Of a DNA stretch of 64,000 bases, positions 24,965 to 39,300 are shown in pieces. Source of the stretch: Temnothorax longispinosus. Taxonomy: Eukaryota > Arthropoda > Insecta > Hymenoptera > Formicidae. Within the stretch, counting starts at the first letter, position 1. Every line of letters begins with the position of its first letter. The notes below the pieces were generated by a model. That model was not told the origin of the DNA and made no database searches. It saw nothing but the letters and a program-made list of their open reading frames with translations. A program made the position numbers and the translations under genes. The stretch lies in NCBI RefSeq assembly GCF_030848805.1, contig NC_092364.1, positions 22,053,447-22,117,446 of the forward strand, read 5' to 3'.

Positions 24965-27701
24965 TGCCACATTATTACGATTTTAGTTATATAGACGTAA
25001 TTTTTAGGAGAAGAGAAAGAAACAATACTTATTTAGAGCGATAAGTCTTGAATTTTAATTGTATAAATCTTGATTTATATACGTGTTAATTTTAATCTCC
25101 CTTTTTTTTCATCGAAGGTTATAGAATGATGAAGTGTACATTTAATGTCATATGTTAAGACAGTTATGATTTATATATTTCGCCAAATTTATATAAAAAT
25201 TTACATATATTTTAATATAGCGCATATTTTATATTCTGTACGTTTGTTGCGAAGAACGCAAGCTTGTGTCAGTGTATTTCTTTTTCCGTGGAGAAACCGT
25301 TAAGAACGTGTATCGTTTGATTCATGTAATGTGTAATGAGACATGTATGTTTCTCTTTTTATACACTATGACAGTAGAGATACGAGGATCTTGCGAAGCA
25401 GATAGATTATTTATAATGTTGTAAGAGGTCGGCGGCTTCGAGCATTAACGACGGAGTATCCGTATACGTCGTCGACCGCGAGGATAGATTTCTTTTGATT
25501 AGGATTCCGTGTCGGGATATGTGTGTAAACATGTGTATTTTATACATCATCAGACCGTTAAAGTACTGTTGTTTTCTTGCTTGATTTCGCCCGGACGTAA
25601 AGCGTGTACATAAAGCGATTAGATAATCAAAATTGTGCATACGAGTGTTAACCTACCGAGGGGATCTTCCTTCGTGGCGTTCCGAGTGAAATTAGGACGA
25701 TCACACATTGCAATTCGCTTAGCACGCATCACACGACACCCGCTTTTCATTTATGCAATTCTCTCGATAATCGCTTATTATTTCTCGATGATCATGGGCG
25801 CTTATACGTTGAGTGCAAACACCCCCCCCTTCCCCGCGACGTCGTTTGAGAAAGGGAAAGAACACTAAGAACAGGCATATCGACCTCTGCTCGAAAAAAA
25901 CGAAGATGATAGAATACGATTATAATTATAACTAAATGGTTAAGGTGGAATTTTTAATTCTCGAGATGGGACACGCATACACGAGTAAGATATCAATCCT
26001 GTCATACTTGGTCCATTGCACATTGTATTTCAGAAATATACGCATACAAGGCATACTGTATAAATTTAAGTAAAGAATTCTAATAACAATACACACACGC
26101 AGAACTGTTTGCTCATCTTATTATTACTCGATTTCGCTTTAGGAATGCTTGACGCGTTTTTCTTCTTTTCAAGGAACAAAAAAGAGAGAAAGGAGGAAAA
26201 GTACAAGCGCCGATCGTCAGCAAAGTGCAATCAGGAAACGCATAAACTGTCAACGTGAAGACGATGACGCGTCGTTCGACGCTTGCACGCATCTTCTGGA
26301 GATCGTTCTTCGTTCTTCATCCTGACCTCATTAAGTGCGACTCTAAGAGATGCGTTAACGAAATGTAATTCAACGTTGCGCGAGAAATTGTTTTTCCCTC
26401 GATTCAGAGAGAAAAATGAATTCATCGCCTAGCCGGGAAACTCGCCTGCCGGAATCCTCTTCGTTCTTACACGTATTCGATACCTGCATCTCAAGCTCGC
26501 TCTCCGATAGCTCCTGATGGACGAAACGTGAGAGATCGCCGAGATGATTACGTCGTCGATGCTCTCGTCTGAAGATACGTCACATCGTTCGACGACCGAG
26601 TTTAAATCACGTTAAATGCGACCCCATGCCAAGGGGCTACGGAGGAGCGTTTTTTCGACTCGCGTAACGATTAAGTGTCTTAAAGTTAGCTCTTATTAGA
26701 TATATATAAGTGCTTCGGATGCTGGTTTGCTAAAGTAATCAAATAAACTAACTGTACGATGTATATATATTCGTTAACATATATCGATCGTGGTATATGC
26801 GTACGATAGGACTCTAAGTGATCATATCTTTCTCGCACCGCGTCTTCTTACGTTCTTCTCGACTTGTATGTCCTCGTGGCGGTAAATTCTCCCCCTCCTC
26901 GAGTACAACGTGTACATATTCCTGCTCTCAAACATATTCGCGCGGTTTCTCGTCGTTGGATGGATCCCTTTTCCTCCTCGCTCTCGATCATGATTGTAAA
27001 AATTTTTGAATAAGCAAACACGCGTATCTTCCTTTTTTTTCCTTTACATTTTAGCTGGAATAAGCTTGCAGCTTTACGGGCGCGTCTCACGATTGATAAA
27101 TTAAAGCGTGCATTATTAAGGACTCTGTCACATGCGCGAATTGGAGGGCAAACCAGGGCAAACGTCTTGCGGCTATTCCTACCCTCAAACTACCTTCCGA
27201 GACGTCGAGATTTTACTTTCGAATTTTATCTGCGATTACAATGCGATTACAAAATGAAACATATTTATTAAAGACGCGAATATAGAACGTAGCCGTCTGT
27301 TGCGAAGCGTGGCAGGATCAACGATACGCGTTGAAAAGAAAAAAGAATGGCCGTTAAAAATGTGGGAACGATATGATGACCGACAAAACGCAAATTAAAT
27401 AAGTTTCTCTACTTGCACCCGAAGTTTCGCCGAATCGGCGCGATTCGCGCGTTCTTAAGTAGCGAGAATTTTTATATACCCGTAGAAAAGGAACGTCCTC
27501 CTTTTCTCTTCTCTCCCCCCCCCCCGGGGAGGCGTTTCTTCCCTCTGATTTCGACGAAAGTTGTTTTGTCTCGTAGAATAACCGTAAGAGTAAGATAAGC
27601 ATTTTACGATCGAATAGAGGGTGAGATACGTATTGTATTAACTTCACACCTACGGTTCACGCAGCTCTCTTGATAGTCTCGGCGTCGGAAAATTCACGCA
27701 G

Positions 27702-27722
27702 ACACACACACACACACACACA
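27702..27722. repeat. Microsatellite (AC)n
   Basis: About ten uninterrupted AC units in non-coding sequence. Confidence 0.9.
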
Positions 27723-30069
27723 GGTGTTTTGTACAAAGATCCTTTGGTTATGTATGTATAATAAAGTGACGTCCAGAAATATTGCGGGTGATCGTTCTTT
27801 CGAAGCGGCAGCGAGGCGCGAATCTCGTGGAGAGAAAGAGAGAAAAACCACAAATTAACATCAACTTGAATATCGTCGAGTTGACGTCTATCTTACCGAG
27901 TGCAAAAATCACGTTTCTTCTTTTTCGAATAACTGTAAAGCGATTCAGATTTCTCTTTCAGTCACTTTAGTTTCTTATCGATCAAAGGACAAGCGAATCT
28001 TTAATTAGTCCCAACGATTTTTCCACGGGATGATGCGTCGCGTCGCGCATAAGTCCACGCAAAAATAAGTATACGAGTGGCATAGTATAAAAAACGTGTT
28101 TTAATAAATATCAATAGAAAAAAAAGTTACAGAAAATATCTACAGGGGATTACAAAATGTCGATATATAAAATTACATGTCCCGCAACGTAATTATCTAG
28201 GACCCTTACATCTGTCAATGTCAACTATCTAGTCTTAAGATTAGCCTTAATAGTAATATTGATCGCTATCACTAAAGGTAATCGTAATACTCATCATTGC
28301 GACACCCGATTGAGAAGTATTGTCGATTTTTCATAGTTCCGTTCACGCGCGTTAGTAAATAAATAGCATGCGATTCAACGATCAAAATTCCTGGCGGCGA
28401 GGTGTAACGACGAAAACGACCAGTCCGAAAAATACCGATTGCCCAGATCCGGGCACATCGATCGTGCGACGAGTAGAAGAAAAAGAAGAGGTTTTTGCAA
28501 AATAAAAAAGGGACCAATATTCGCGAGTACAAAACGAGTTCTAGATTACAAGGCACTAGTAAGAACTCAATTGTCACTCTCTTTCCAAGTATCCATTGTA
28601 CTTCGCGGATAATGAAAGAGCTTTATTTGTCGTAATGTAGGACTAGCAAGATATACAGGGGGTACCACCGCTAAGGCATCGTTCTTCAATGGCAGATTTC
28701 ATAGCGGAAATGTTACCCTTTATCGTCCCTAATCATACAATCTTTCAGTTTTTAACATTATATATCTTTCGAACTGAGCCTTGAAGTTAAAATTCTATCA
28801 AGGTTTATTCGCGAACGAGAGATTAGTTGCAGAATAACGCTTGTTACTTATCTCTTCTCTTAAGACGTAATTTCTTCTAAAACTTAATTAAACTTTTTTT
28901 AAATCGCTCTTCATTCATCAATGCTCCGATGTTTCCGCCGGAAAGAACTTCGTCTGGAGTGGCCGAGAGAAATGTTCATTACTGAAATCTAGACCCGATA
29001 GAAGTGAAACGCCCTGTATATGAGAGATTCAAGCGTTTATTTATTTATCGAAATTGCGCGTTTGAGATTTTCTAGAATACTACGTTCGATAAAGAGAATT
29101 ATAACAACTCTTCGATTATACAGGAACATTCGTAGTGGAGTCTTTACGTTTCGAACTTGTTACGACTCTAGATCGTTTCCCTTAATTGTAACGCTTGTAT
29201 ACTGAAAAGATGCTCTTTGGGATATTTCTATGTACAACGCGATGGGTAGCCGTCGTAGTTTTATCGCGCTTGAATAAGAAAGAGCGACTGCATTCTTCTT
29301 CCTTTCGTCTAAAACTGTAATTTTGCCTCATAGCGCACGATAACCCGTGTATCGCTTCTCACGTCTGGAGAATATCGCGAATATAGTATACATATTTTAT
29401 TATACTAAACTGCGATCCTAATCGGGTGACGTTTCGTCATTGTCGTAGGGTGACATGTAGGTATATGTATTATGTATATCGTAAGCCTGAGATTTATAGT
29501 AACTATACCTCTTTGCTCAAGAAAACCTGCGCAAATAACACATGTAATTTACATCGAGCGCGCATGTCTTCCACAAAAGTTTCTTTGAGCAAATCGCAGT
29601 GCCATTTTTTACTTGCGATGTGAAAACAATCGCGTTTTGCCTTAATCCCGATGCTTATAAATTCATACCAAAAAAATTATATTAATGAGCGCCGCAAACG
29701 TCTGTACGTTTGTCGATACTCGAGAAAAAACTCAGTCGCTTACATGAAAAATACATGATACAGCGTCATTATTTGTGTTCGTATTAAAAATAGATATATT
29801 CGAACGATGTAATTATGTATGAATTGGTTTGCCTTCACGAAGACAAAATGGAGATTCAATGAACAATTCATAGTACACGATTTCCTAAAATAATCGATAC
29901 GATATGTATATAGGAGAGCTCGGAAATAAAACGCGCCATATCGAATCCTTATAGTACAATTTAAAAAAACCATTCGCGACGTAAAATATTAAGCCATTTT
30001 CCTAAATAACAATAGATACAAATTACGCCTCGAGAATTTCTTTCTAAAATTTACTTGATCGTATCGTGA

Positions 30070-30103
30070 CGAGTTTCAAGTTGAAAAAAAAACTTGAAAC
30101 TCG
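30070..30103 (-). promoter_or_regulatory. Perfect 13-bp stem-loop in nkd 3' UTR
   Basis: CGAGTTTCAAGTT (30070-30082) and AACTTGAAACTCG (30091-30103) are exact reverse complements separated by 8 nt. In the nkd transcript the hairpin starts 26 nt after the stop codon, with a U-rich loop, and is preceded by an AATAAA hexamer at 30106-30111. Its function is unknown. Confidence 0.65.
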
Positions 30104-30129
30104 AATTTATTTTTTTCGGCGGTTGCCGA

Positions 30130-33100
30130 TTAAACCAGGGCCTCGGCGTGATAATGATGATAGTGATGATGTATGTGCTCGTGGACGTGCCTTCGGCTGG
30201 ACGTGGCCGTCACCGCGTTCTGCGAGAATTCACGTTCGAGCCAACGCACGACTTGCGCCATCGCTCGGGCTTGATCTTGCTCCCGCGTGGCGTGCTTCAG
30301 CTGATGCTTCTTGCTCGCTCTGCCGCATTGTTGCGTATTCACAAATTGCGCGTCGTTGCGCTGCAAGTTGTTGTGATTATTGGTAATCGTCTGATGATTA
30401 GCCGTTTGCTGATTATTGTTGGGCACGAGGTTGACGATGTTGCGGTGAGTATTGCCGCTGCTAGGGGTGTGCTGCGGCGTGTCGTTGTAGACCGTTGTCG
30501 GAGCGATCACATTACGATTCAGTATCTGCGAATACGTCGCGTAGGTCTGAGGAGAGGAATGCGTCGCGTTGTTTCTCGGTGTCGCGTGCCGCGTTTTTCT
30601 GAGATTCGCCGACCGCGATTTGACCGGCGTTTTGGGAAACGACACGGAATGATGAGTACTCTCCCGGATTGGTTTGTGATAGTTCGCGGCCGTTTGACGA
30701 GGCTCCAGAGATGTGTGACAATCCTGATTATTATGATTCGGGTTTTCTACGTGGGGACTATGAGATGGAATGCGCGATTGTTCGTTTTGGTGCCGTTTCC
30801 TGCAGACAAAAAAGTAGATTCGATCTATAGCCAAGATTCTTTCGAGAATTTTATCTGTTTTAAACATTATATAGCCTTATGAATCTTAATAAACAAGAAA
30901 AGTGTATTGGATTAAAAGAATAGGGATTTTAATTAAATTATAATATTGGAGAATATTAAAATATTGCTAATTCGAGGAAGAATTTTAGTTATTTATTATG
31001 CATATGTGTGAGCAAAGTTAATATACGAAATTTTAATATAAACTTAATTTTGTAAACTGATCGCAATTAACTCACCGTGATGTGTGAAAACTGAGATTAT
31101 TTTTTTCCATGTTGGCCTGAATAATCTCCAGCAATTGTTGCCTTTGTAGGGCGCCGCTGCGTTTCCTCTGATTCGTCGTAAGAAGCGGCGTTAATGGCGA
31201 GAACGCGGGGGAAGTGTCACTATCATCGCTCACATCACCCTCCGAGCTATTTGAATAGGGAGATGGTAAATGGGGCACCGGACCGACTCTCCTACGAAGC
31301 TCCTCCTGCTGCACTCGATTCGTTCGGGCATTCTCATCGTCGTCCTCGCTGTGGGTCTCCACTTCTTTTCGCTCGGTCTGCAATGGAAATCGAAATGACG
31401 AACAAAGTAAAACAACTGTAAGCATGATATACCGAGAGCAACGCAATGCTCTATTAATGCTTTATTAAATAAACGCGTAACTTATAAAATAACGGGAAAA
31501 GGCGCAAATATGTTTTGTTATTTGTGTAAAAAATGTTGAAGAAAGTTTGTATATGATCTACTTTCGCAAAACGAAAAAACTCGTATTTGATTCAACGAGT
31601 AAAGACAACATCTATGTTAAGTATCAAACGGGCAATTAATAAGTTTTACTTATAAGCTCAAAAGTAGTAAAAAGCTTCAAAATTCGTAATATAATTTGAC
31701 GATTACGTGAATCATCATAAAAAATCTCGCGAGAGAAAACGCTCGCAGGAAGCGGATTTATCTCTTCGTTCTTATACCTTCCCGAGAGTCGCGATTGGCA
31801 TCCCGACTGCGGCATATCGCGCGCATGGCTCAGATGTCGAGACGGCCGGTCGCGGTTCCGAGTTCCGGCGCACATATGCATGTGCAACGTGGTTCATATA
31901 CGAGGAATGTAGGTCTCACCTGACAACGATACCGCGTTACTCTTCTCCTTCTAGGAACTCTGCTCGCGCCATGCCGAGCGGTGGCCGCCGCTGTTGCGTG
32001 GCTGCACGGGGCGGCGTGCTTCAAATGGCAGCAGGACGACGGGTTGGGCTGGTGACCGGGCAGCGTAGCGGCCTGTGGCGTTTGCGTGGCATTTAGGCAG
32101 GTGCCGGCGGCATTGCGCGGCGCCTGGCTGCTGCTGCTGCTGGCCCGCTGATCCGGCGACACCGTCAGCTTCACCTTGATCGTCTTACTGCCGCACGGCG
32201 GTACTTGGATCGAGGCGCCTAGCGTGTCGTAAATGGTGGTCACCAAACCAGCTATGTCGTCCTTGGTGATCTTCCCGTGCCCGTCGAAGTCGTACAGAGT
32301 GAAGGAGAACTCCTGCCGCCTCCTGTCACCATCCGCGACCGACACGTCGCACTCGAATTCCTGCAACGAGAACAAGGTCGCTCGGATTAAAGAAAAAAAT
32401 CTCGGGTGCGTGACTCTAATAATTATACGGATAGCAGATAGCACAACTGTAGCGTGTTGAAAAAAAAAGTCTTAATAACATGGAAATAATACGTGCGGTT
32501 AAGAAAGTATGTTACAGTCATTGTACATTTCTCTTTTATTTATATAATTTCTTGGGAATTCTCATTAAATTAACTGATAATAACTATCGATTTTCGCCAA
32601 TTAATTAACATTATAAAGTGAAAACAAAACATGAAGGAGAAATGCAAAATAAGAAATTATCGTTACACGAATAAAATTTGTCGCGAATTAAAAATAAGTA
32701 ACGAACAATGCAATCTTTATGCAAGATATCTTACTGGACAGTATTAACAAACTAACTACTACAAATTTTTACAGTATAAATTAACTAATTTGAAATTTCT
32801 AATATACGCGACACGGCATTTCGTTCCCTACCAAGATATATAAATAAAAATATTTCACCTCGAAACTAAGCTGTTTCGTTGTACCGCAAGTAGGCTGTTC
32901 ATCGTTAGCGGTAGGTCCTGCAGGTACGCTCGTACTATCGGGCGCAACCTGCGGCGACTCCACGGGAGGAATTAAAATCGGTTGCGACTCCGTCGTCGGT
33001 GGTGACGAAACGTTGCAGGCCGTCGGGACGCCCGTGAGCAATTCCTCCGAATCGCTACCCTCCGTATTGGTCCCTACGACTGAACAGGTAACAATTGGAA

Positions 33101-36100
33101 GATTCGTTATGCGAGGATGCACAAGCAGCTGAAACTTTGTTCGACCTGCGCAACCGTATCTCTCTCCCTCTCCCTCTCTCTCTCGTAGCGTACAAGAGAA
33201 CCAAGATTAGACTCGTCGCGTTTTTCTTTTCTATCTTAAAATCTTAAGCGGGGCAATGATTTCTCGGGATCGTTTTATTGTATATCGACGCGCAAACGCG
33301 CGATTGGGATTGGGCGCGGCGCGAGCCGGGAACGCGATCCGGGAAGCCGTTCTCCAGCTCGCCCGCTCGCTTTCCCGTCGCACACGATCGCGATTTCTGC
33401 CCTCGGGCTGCGAGCTGCGAGAGAGGCAGAGGAGCGAATAAAAGGCGGCATTTAACACGCGCCGCGGCATCCGCGACCGGTGGCGTGTTTGGTGCACAGA
33501 CGGTATTTTTACGCTTCTCCGCGCCGACAGTCGCGCGGTGCGGCGCGGCGTTCCATCGAGGAGGAAGCCTTTCAGTGACTGGTATAACCGGGGGGAAGCA
33601 GCTGGAATTCTCTAACCAGAACCATCGAATCTCAATGCCGTGAGGTTTTACGCATCTTTCACCGGCGCGGGCGCGAGCGGTGAAATCCCGATTTTCACCA
33701 TTTCAAAGAACGAGGATCTCGACGCTCGTAAAAAAAAAAAAAAATGGAAAAATTCCCGCGTTTGCTTTCGCGATCGATATCAAATATGATTTCCAACAGA
33801 CAGGAACTACAACGTGGTACGACAATTTTCAAAGTTTTCTTCTTTTCCTCGAAAACGGAGCCTCGCGTACGGAATTTTAATCTATATTTCTTGCTTTTCG
33901 TGAGCTCTTTCTGTTGTCCGACGATTGAATTTATAGAACCGATTGCAAGCGCGAGGGATTGCAGAAGTAAAAATTATATTTTTCGATTCTTGATATCGCA
34001 TTACGAGTACGATTCTAAGCAGATTCCAGACTACACCTGGATCGAATTTTACTATGTCGTATTGTATACTATGCTCGCTATATCCATTTTCATCGAACTT
34101 GTAATGCAGGATCATTGTGTAAGGAACGCAACGTCAGCTCTAGGGTGAAAGGGACGATGTCAAGCCGCATCTCGTTCCGCGTGTCCGGCATCTCGGCTTG
34201 AATAGCATTTCGGCTTTTATGTCCTGAATCGCGAGCTTCGGTTTTATCGTCAACCATTGTGTAATGGGCCGTAAACTCGTCCCACCTAACGGGCACAAAG
34301 CGCGGATGTGCGATAGACGTGGCTGTTAAACTCGGACTCGACAGAGATACCTACTCGACAACTCGACGGTCGACGCGTACGCGGTTTCGCGTTTTACGTA
34401 TGTATATGCGTAAGAGGTGCGCAAATTCACCTCCGACATTCGATACCCGCTACCATCACGCGCGAAAAACTCACGAATATTCGTGCGAGTTGCGGCTTGA
34501 CGAGCGACCGTTAATCTGTCTTTTCAAATGGTGCCTGTATGTATAATACGGAAAAAGAGATGCGTTACAATCTAAATCTTAATAATTATATCAGAACGCA
34601 ATTGCTGTATTGAGACTCGTGGGCCGCTCCGTACATTTCAATCTTTGAAGATGCTTTCAGACTTTCACGTTATCGTTACAAGCAAATCTCATAAAGCTAA
34701 ATATAATAGAAATAATAATTATTAATATATATTAAAAATATAAATTATTGAATAAAGTTTGTAAGACATTTATCTTCATATATGTATTATATTATAATCA
34801 TTAAAAAAAAGGCGTTAATTGTAACTTAAACAATTTTTTTATCTGGTAATTGAGATTCATGGAAATCGTGACGGGAAATTAGAGAACCGTGGATGAGAAG
34901 GAGCCTCGAGTAATTTTGTTGTCGCTGAACGCACGCACCGCACGTTCCGCGCTATTTTCAACGACGCGTTACGGAGACAAGCGTATAGGTATAGACTATA
35001 GACACACAGGCCGAAAGCTAAGAAAAGTATGATGTAAGACCACGTGGTATCCGCCTCGATAACATCTTGGCATTATCCACCGCTGACGACGGTCATTCTT
35101 TTGCGGCAGCATGATTGATCTTTCAAACGCCACCGCTGCGCTAATCATATTCTTTTTCTCTCTACACTGCTTTTCCGTTGAACCTTTCCCCCTCTCTCCC
35201 GCCCCTGCCCCCGCCCCAACCATCGCTCTTTAACCCCGCTTGCCTGGTTTTTCTCAGGTATATCCGAAAGTCGTTTTGACCTGAGGGAAATTTGCTTAAA
35301 ACCTTAACAAGAGATATACAATGGAATGCAAATGGGAAACAAGCGTATCTTCGACAAGACTACATTACTAAAAAGGAGTCGGGACTAAGCCGTAACTAAA
35401 AATTTAATTTCGAAGGCTTTCTTTTTTTTTACGTTTCTATCTGCTTTCTAGGAAGGTACCCTGATAAGAAAATGGGTTGAAGAGTAGTTCACTTATAAAT
35501 GACAGTTTTCTTTCGGGTTATCTCGACAGATATATATACGTACTTCAATCCCGGGCATACCTAATCTTAAAAGGAAACTTATCGTAACAAAATCAATCTC
35601 GTTGGCAGGCGAAACAAATTGAAACAACCAAAATTTCAATGGTAAAGTTAAACGTTGATTCAGGGATTTATATGTTCCGCGAATCCGTTGTGTACAGAAT
35701 TCTTTAAGACGGTTTTATCGAGTTTTGCGACAAACGTTTGCGTGATAATCATTCTCGCTCTTCACAATTCACAGTTAAATCGCGTTATCATTGTATTTAG
35801 GAAACATTTCGTAAACACGATATACGGCATATCGTAGTTACAGCAGGCAGATATAATTATACAAATAATTTGAAACAAATACCGCATGAGTTTCGCGAAC
35901 AGATTATCAAGCTAATAAACTATAATTGTTCGTAACAATTAGGGAGAGTTTAATTCAATATTATTTCACCGTCACATGAGAGAAACCGTGTGTAACTACG
36001 TAGTTTTTAAATGTCTGAAATAAAGTCAACAAGATGTGTATCATGTGTACGCGGTCTCACATGTTTATTGTTTATGTTAGCTGTAATCAGAGCTCGTTAA

Positions 36101-36307
36101 AATTAAAGGTTCATCCGAAAACTGTTAATAAGAGAAATTAGCAGTAACTTAAATTAGCATTGTGCGTTTCTTTCGCCTTTTTCAGGCCCGAGAGTCTCAA
36201 TATCGCAGCATGCGTTCCCCGAAAAGGAAGGAACGATCATTACCAGAAAAGGGTCTGTAGCCAGCGAGGAACCTTGCTCGCCACCACTTTACCAATCCGG
36301 TAGCCAT
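30130..36307 (-). CDS. nkd: Naked cuticle (Dishevelled-binding Wnt antagonist)
   Basis: Wnt-inducible feedback inhibitor that binds Dishevelled through a single EF-hand region. Five coding exons join in phase: 36244-36307, 32859-33079, 31920-32360, 31076-31377 and 30130-30799 (1698 nt, 565 aa). Exon 1 gives MATGLVKWWRARFLAGYRPF, matching the fly opening with its VKWW motif. Exon 2 supplies SDSEELL. Exon 3 carries the diagnostic block: FECDVSVADGD, the EF-hand FTLYDFDGHGKITKDDIAGL, then GSKTIKVKLTVSPD. Exons 4 and 5 are long, polar and probably disordered (LQRQQLLEIIQANMEKNN; Asn/His-rich). The end is His-rich (HEHIHHHYHHYH), a conserved feature of the Nkd family. Fly Nkd is longer, the difference being mainly in disordered parts. 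Intron 1 is about 3.2 kb. The CpG-rich DNA above exon 1 is the likely promoter. Confidence 0.94.
33080..36243. other. nkd intron 1
   Basis: Intron of 3.16 kb between the VKWW exon and the DSEELL exon (donor CTG followed by GTAATG at 36243, acceptor TTCAG ending at 33080). 33.3-33.6 kb is GC-rich, the rest AT-rich. No further coding exon recognised; because it is the first intron of a Wnt target gene it may hold enhancers. Confidence 0.55.
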
Positions 36308-39300
36308 GGGACCTTCATGCGTGCATGCGTACGTGCGTGCGTGCGTACGAGCGTGCGTGTGTGCGGGCGACGACGATCGCCGTGATCTCTCTACACTTGG
36401 GCTCCCCGCTCTCGGGATCGGCGGCACACTTTGTTCCTCCTCCGTAACTACCGACACGCCGCGGCCGCCCTGGATGCATACGCGGGTCGCGGTATTACGT
36501 GCCGCGCCGTGCCCTCTCCCTCGGTACTTCCGGTTAGGCGCACCTCTCCGCACCCCGCGCTCGATCTGTCATCCGGCAGCGGCTCGTGAACCATACGAGA
36601 CGAGAGGCACAAACGCGCACTCGGCTCGACTTAACGTACGGACCGTCAAAATTTTTCAAACGGATAGGCGTAGGGCCGTTGCCGTCACCGTCGCAGACGC
36701 ACACTGTACGCACGTGTTCGTCGCGGAGCGTGCCTCACGGCAGTCACGGCAGCGGGCAGTCGGCACTCACTCGGAAACGTCGCGCGGCACTGCCGGGAGT
36801 GCCGGGAAGACGATGATGCGGTTTTGCCGCTCGCGCATCGAGGCGAAACGAAGCGCGGACACGAGGCACGGAAAAAAACCTCCTCTCCTCCACCACCACC
36901 TCCTCCACCTCCTCTTTCTCCGCGCAAGCAGGTAGAAACCCGCCCGTCACCGCGGTTCGGACACGACTACGGGCGCTCGTCCTCGCCTAAAAGCACGTTC
37001 CCCGTAATTCCCCTACCTACCCGCGCGCCATACCGCCATACCGCCATACCACCACTACCATCGTCACTGTCGACACGGCACCATCGTCGCAGCAGCCACC
37101 ATCATACCAGCCAGCCAGCCAGGCAGGCAAGCAAGCTGAACAGGCAGGCGGGCGGCCTGGCAGCGTGGCGCAGCCCGTATTCCTCGCTTCGTCGTCGGCC
37201 TGGCTTGGTCGGCCAGTGCCGAGCCGAGGATACGCGGACCCCCGAAGGTAGGAGACGCGCGGCGCGGAGCGGCAAGGCGGCTCTTCAACCTCTACCTACT
37301 CAGCCTACTCTTCTCTTCTTCTCTCTTCTCTTATTTTCTCTTTCTCCTTTGCATACCCGTTCGCCAGAGAGCCAGCGTTCAGCGCTCTGCCGTCTTCCTG
37401 CAAGAATCTCGCGGTGTGAAGTGTGAAGCCCCGTTTACACGACCCAGAACTATAACAGTACTCTGTCCACATAATTGCAGACGCACGCCGCATCCGTGAT
37501 GAATTCCTTTTAATATTCGTGCGCTCCTGTATAAAAAATATCCTTCTTCCTCTCATTTCCACGCAACTTTCCCAAAAACCAAATATGCAACGAGCTAACA
37601 GCTAATAAATTGTGGAACTTGAACTCATTGGAGTAATCTCTCTAGCTTTAATTTACCAATTATAAAAAGTTTCTCTGTAAAGATATTTCCTTGTAAGAGT
37701 ACAACGTAATTCAATTAATTCGATTGATTCGCTTTCTCTCGATCGTTTTCATCGATCATTTATAAACAGCGTGGGACAGGCTTAACGACGAGGAAGGACC
37801 CAGCTTCGCGGTTACTCCGAGTTTCGAGATGCGAGAAGAGACGGCGATCCGACGCTCGGTGCCGTCAATCTCGGAGGCTAACGCGAATTTCGTTGCCGAT
37901 CGTCACGATCGCTGAGCGACAATCGATTTCCGTTATCTTCCGGCACGTCAAATCAAACCTGCCTTCCGAAAACCGACCTCGTTGCGTTCGTTGAACTCGT
38001 CGATTTATCGCGCGTTCGACGTCGCGACGGACCGATCTTTGACTATCTTCGAAAATTACTGGAGGCTGGAGAAACGAACGGACGCTTTTGTTACGCGATG
38101 ATTCTGACGCGGAATGTATACCTTGCGTTTCTTCCGCGCGTCGTAATTGACGTTGACGATTTTCCAAACCTCATCTTTGCAGATCGTGAGACTTGGAACA
38201 TCATGTACGAATTTTTTGCCGATTGCATAAAGTATTAATTATCAGATCTAATTGCTATTCGAGAGGTTACAATATCTGTATTGTACGATTTGTCATATAT
38301 AAATTGTATCATAATGATTTATCACTGATGTAACGATGATTAATCAACATTGTGTCAATATTTATTAATCCTCGACGCGTAAAAAAGAATTGTATATAAA
38401 TACTTTATAAACTACCCCCCCCCCCAACAGGTATTCTTTTTAAATTATTGTTTTATTTATTAATTTGATGCTTTTGTCAGCTTTTCCACCGACTACAATG
38501 ATCGATAAAGAAAAATCAAGTTAGATGGACTACTCTCGTAGCGCCATGACGCTATAAAATATGACGCTATTTATCTCGAAAAATTGTGACCTGAATTATA
38601 GTAATCACGCGTTAGAGTAATCTCCCGAATTTAACGGCGGTACTTGAGAGAATCTATAACCAAAAGCTTGAATTCGTTATTTTGCCATCGTCCCGCGCGG
38701 AATATTCGCGCGGTAAATAAATGATTCCTCCTCCCGCGTGTGTAAAATTACGCACGCGGAAACTTAATCGCGCGGATTGTTATTAAAAAGAAAGAGAAAG
38801 AGGAAACCCTACACTTCCGGCCTATTTCCGCCGTAAGCCGTACGAATCGATACCCTCGTCATTGAGATCACTTCGGTGTTTACGTCGGCGACACACACGC
38901 GCGTCATCGTTCACAAACGCGCGGTCGTGTTGTTTCGACGCTTCAATGAATCACGAGTCAGAGACGGGGGAGAGACGAGACACGGCGACGGGGGTAGAGA
39001 GAGAGAGAGAGAGAAAAAGGAAGAGGGTGAAAAGGGGAGAAGGGGGAGTGGAGGGTGACAGGCAAATTAGAGAAATGCGCGCTCCGATTTCGCGTTTCTT
39101 CTTTTCGTCGGAAGAGACACATTCTTTATTTACATTGCTTCACCGAAACCGCTCTCGCGGCCGAGAGTGCTGCGCAATACCACTCGGAAAGTCCGTCCGT
39201 GTCAAATCGGAGATATTCTTTTTGGAGACTGTACCCGCACGCTATTATCTCCTAGCGGTGTTTCAGAAGAAACATAGGCGTCGCCGCGCGGAAGGAGTCT

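Larger units (their letters stand above)
23990..30069. other. Long non-coding interval between two gene 3' ends
   Basis: No supported coding region in about 6 kb. The plus-strand gene ending at 23989 and the minus-strand nkd ending at 30130 converge here, so both 3' untranslated regions probably lie inside. It holds (GA)n at 24933-24961, (CA)n at 27702-27722 and a C-run near 27510-27526. AATAAA-like hexamers exist on both strands, but none can be assigned. Confidence 0.5.

Noticed and set aside
30094..30882. 262-codon plus-strand frame
   Set aside because: It is the antisense shadow of the last nkd exon; the nkd frame has correct splice phases and family motifs.
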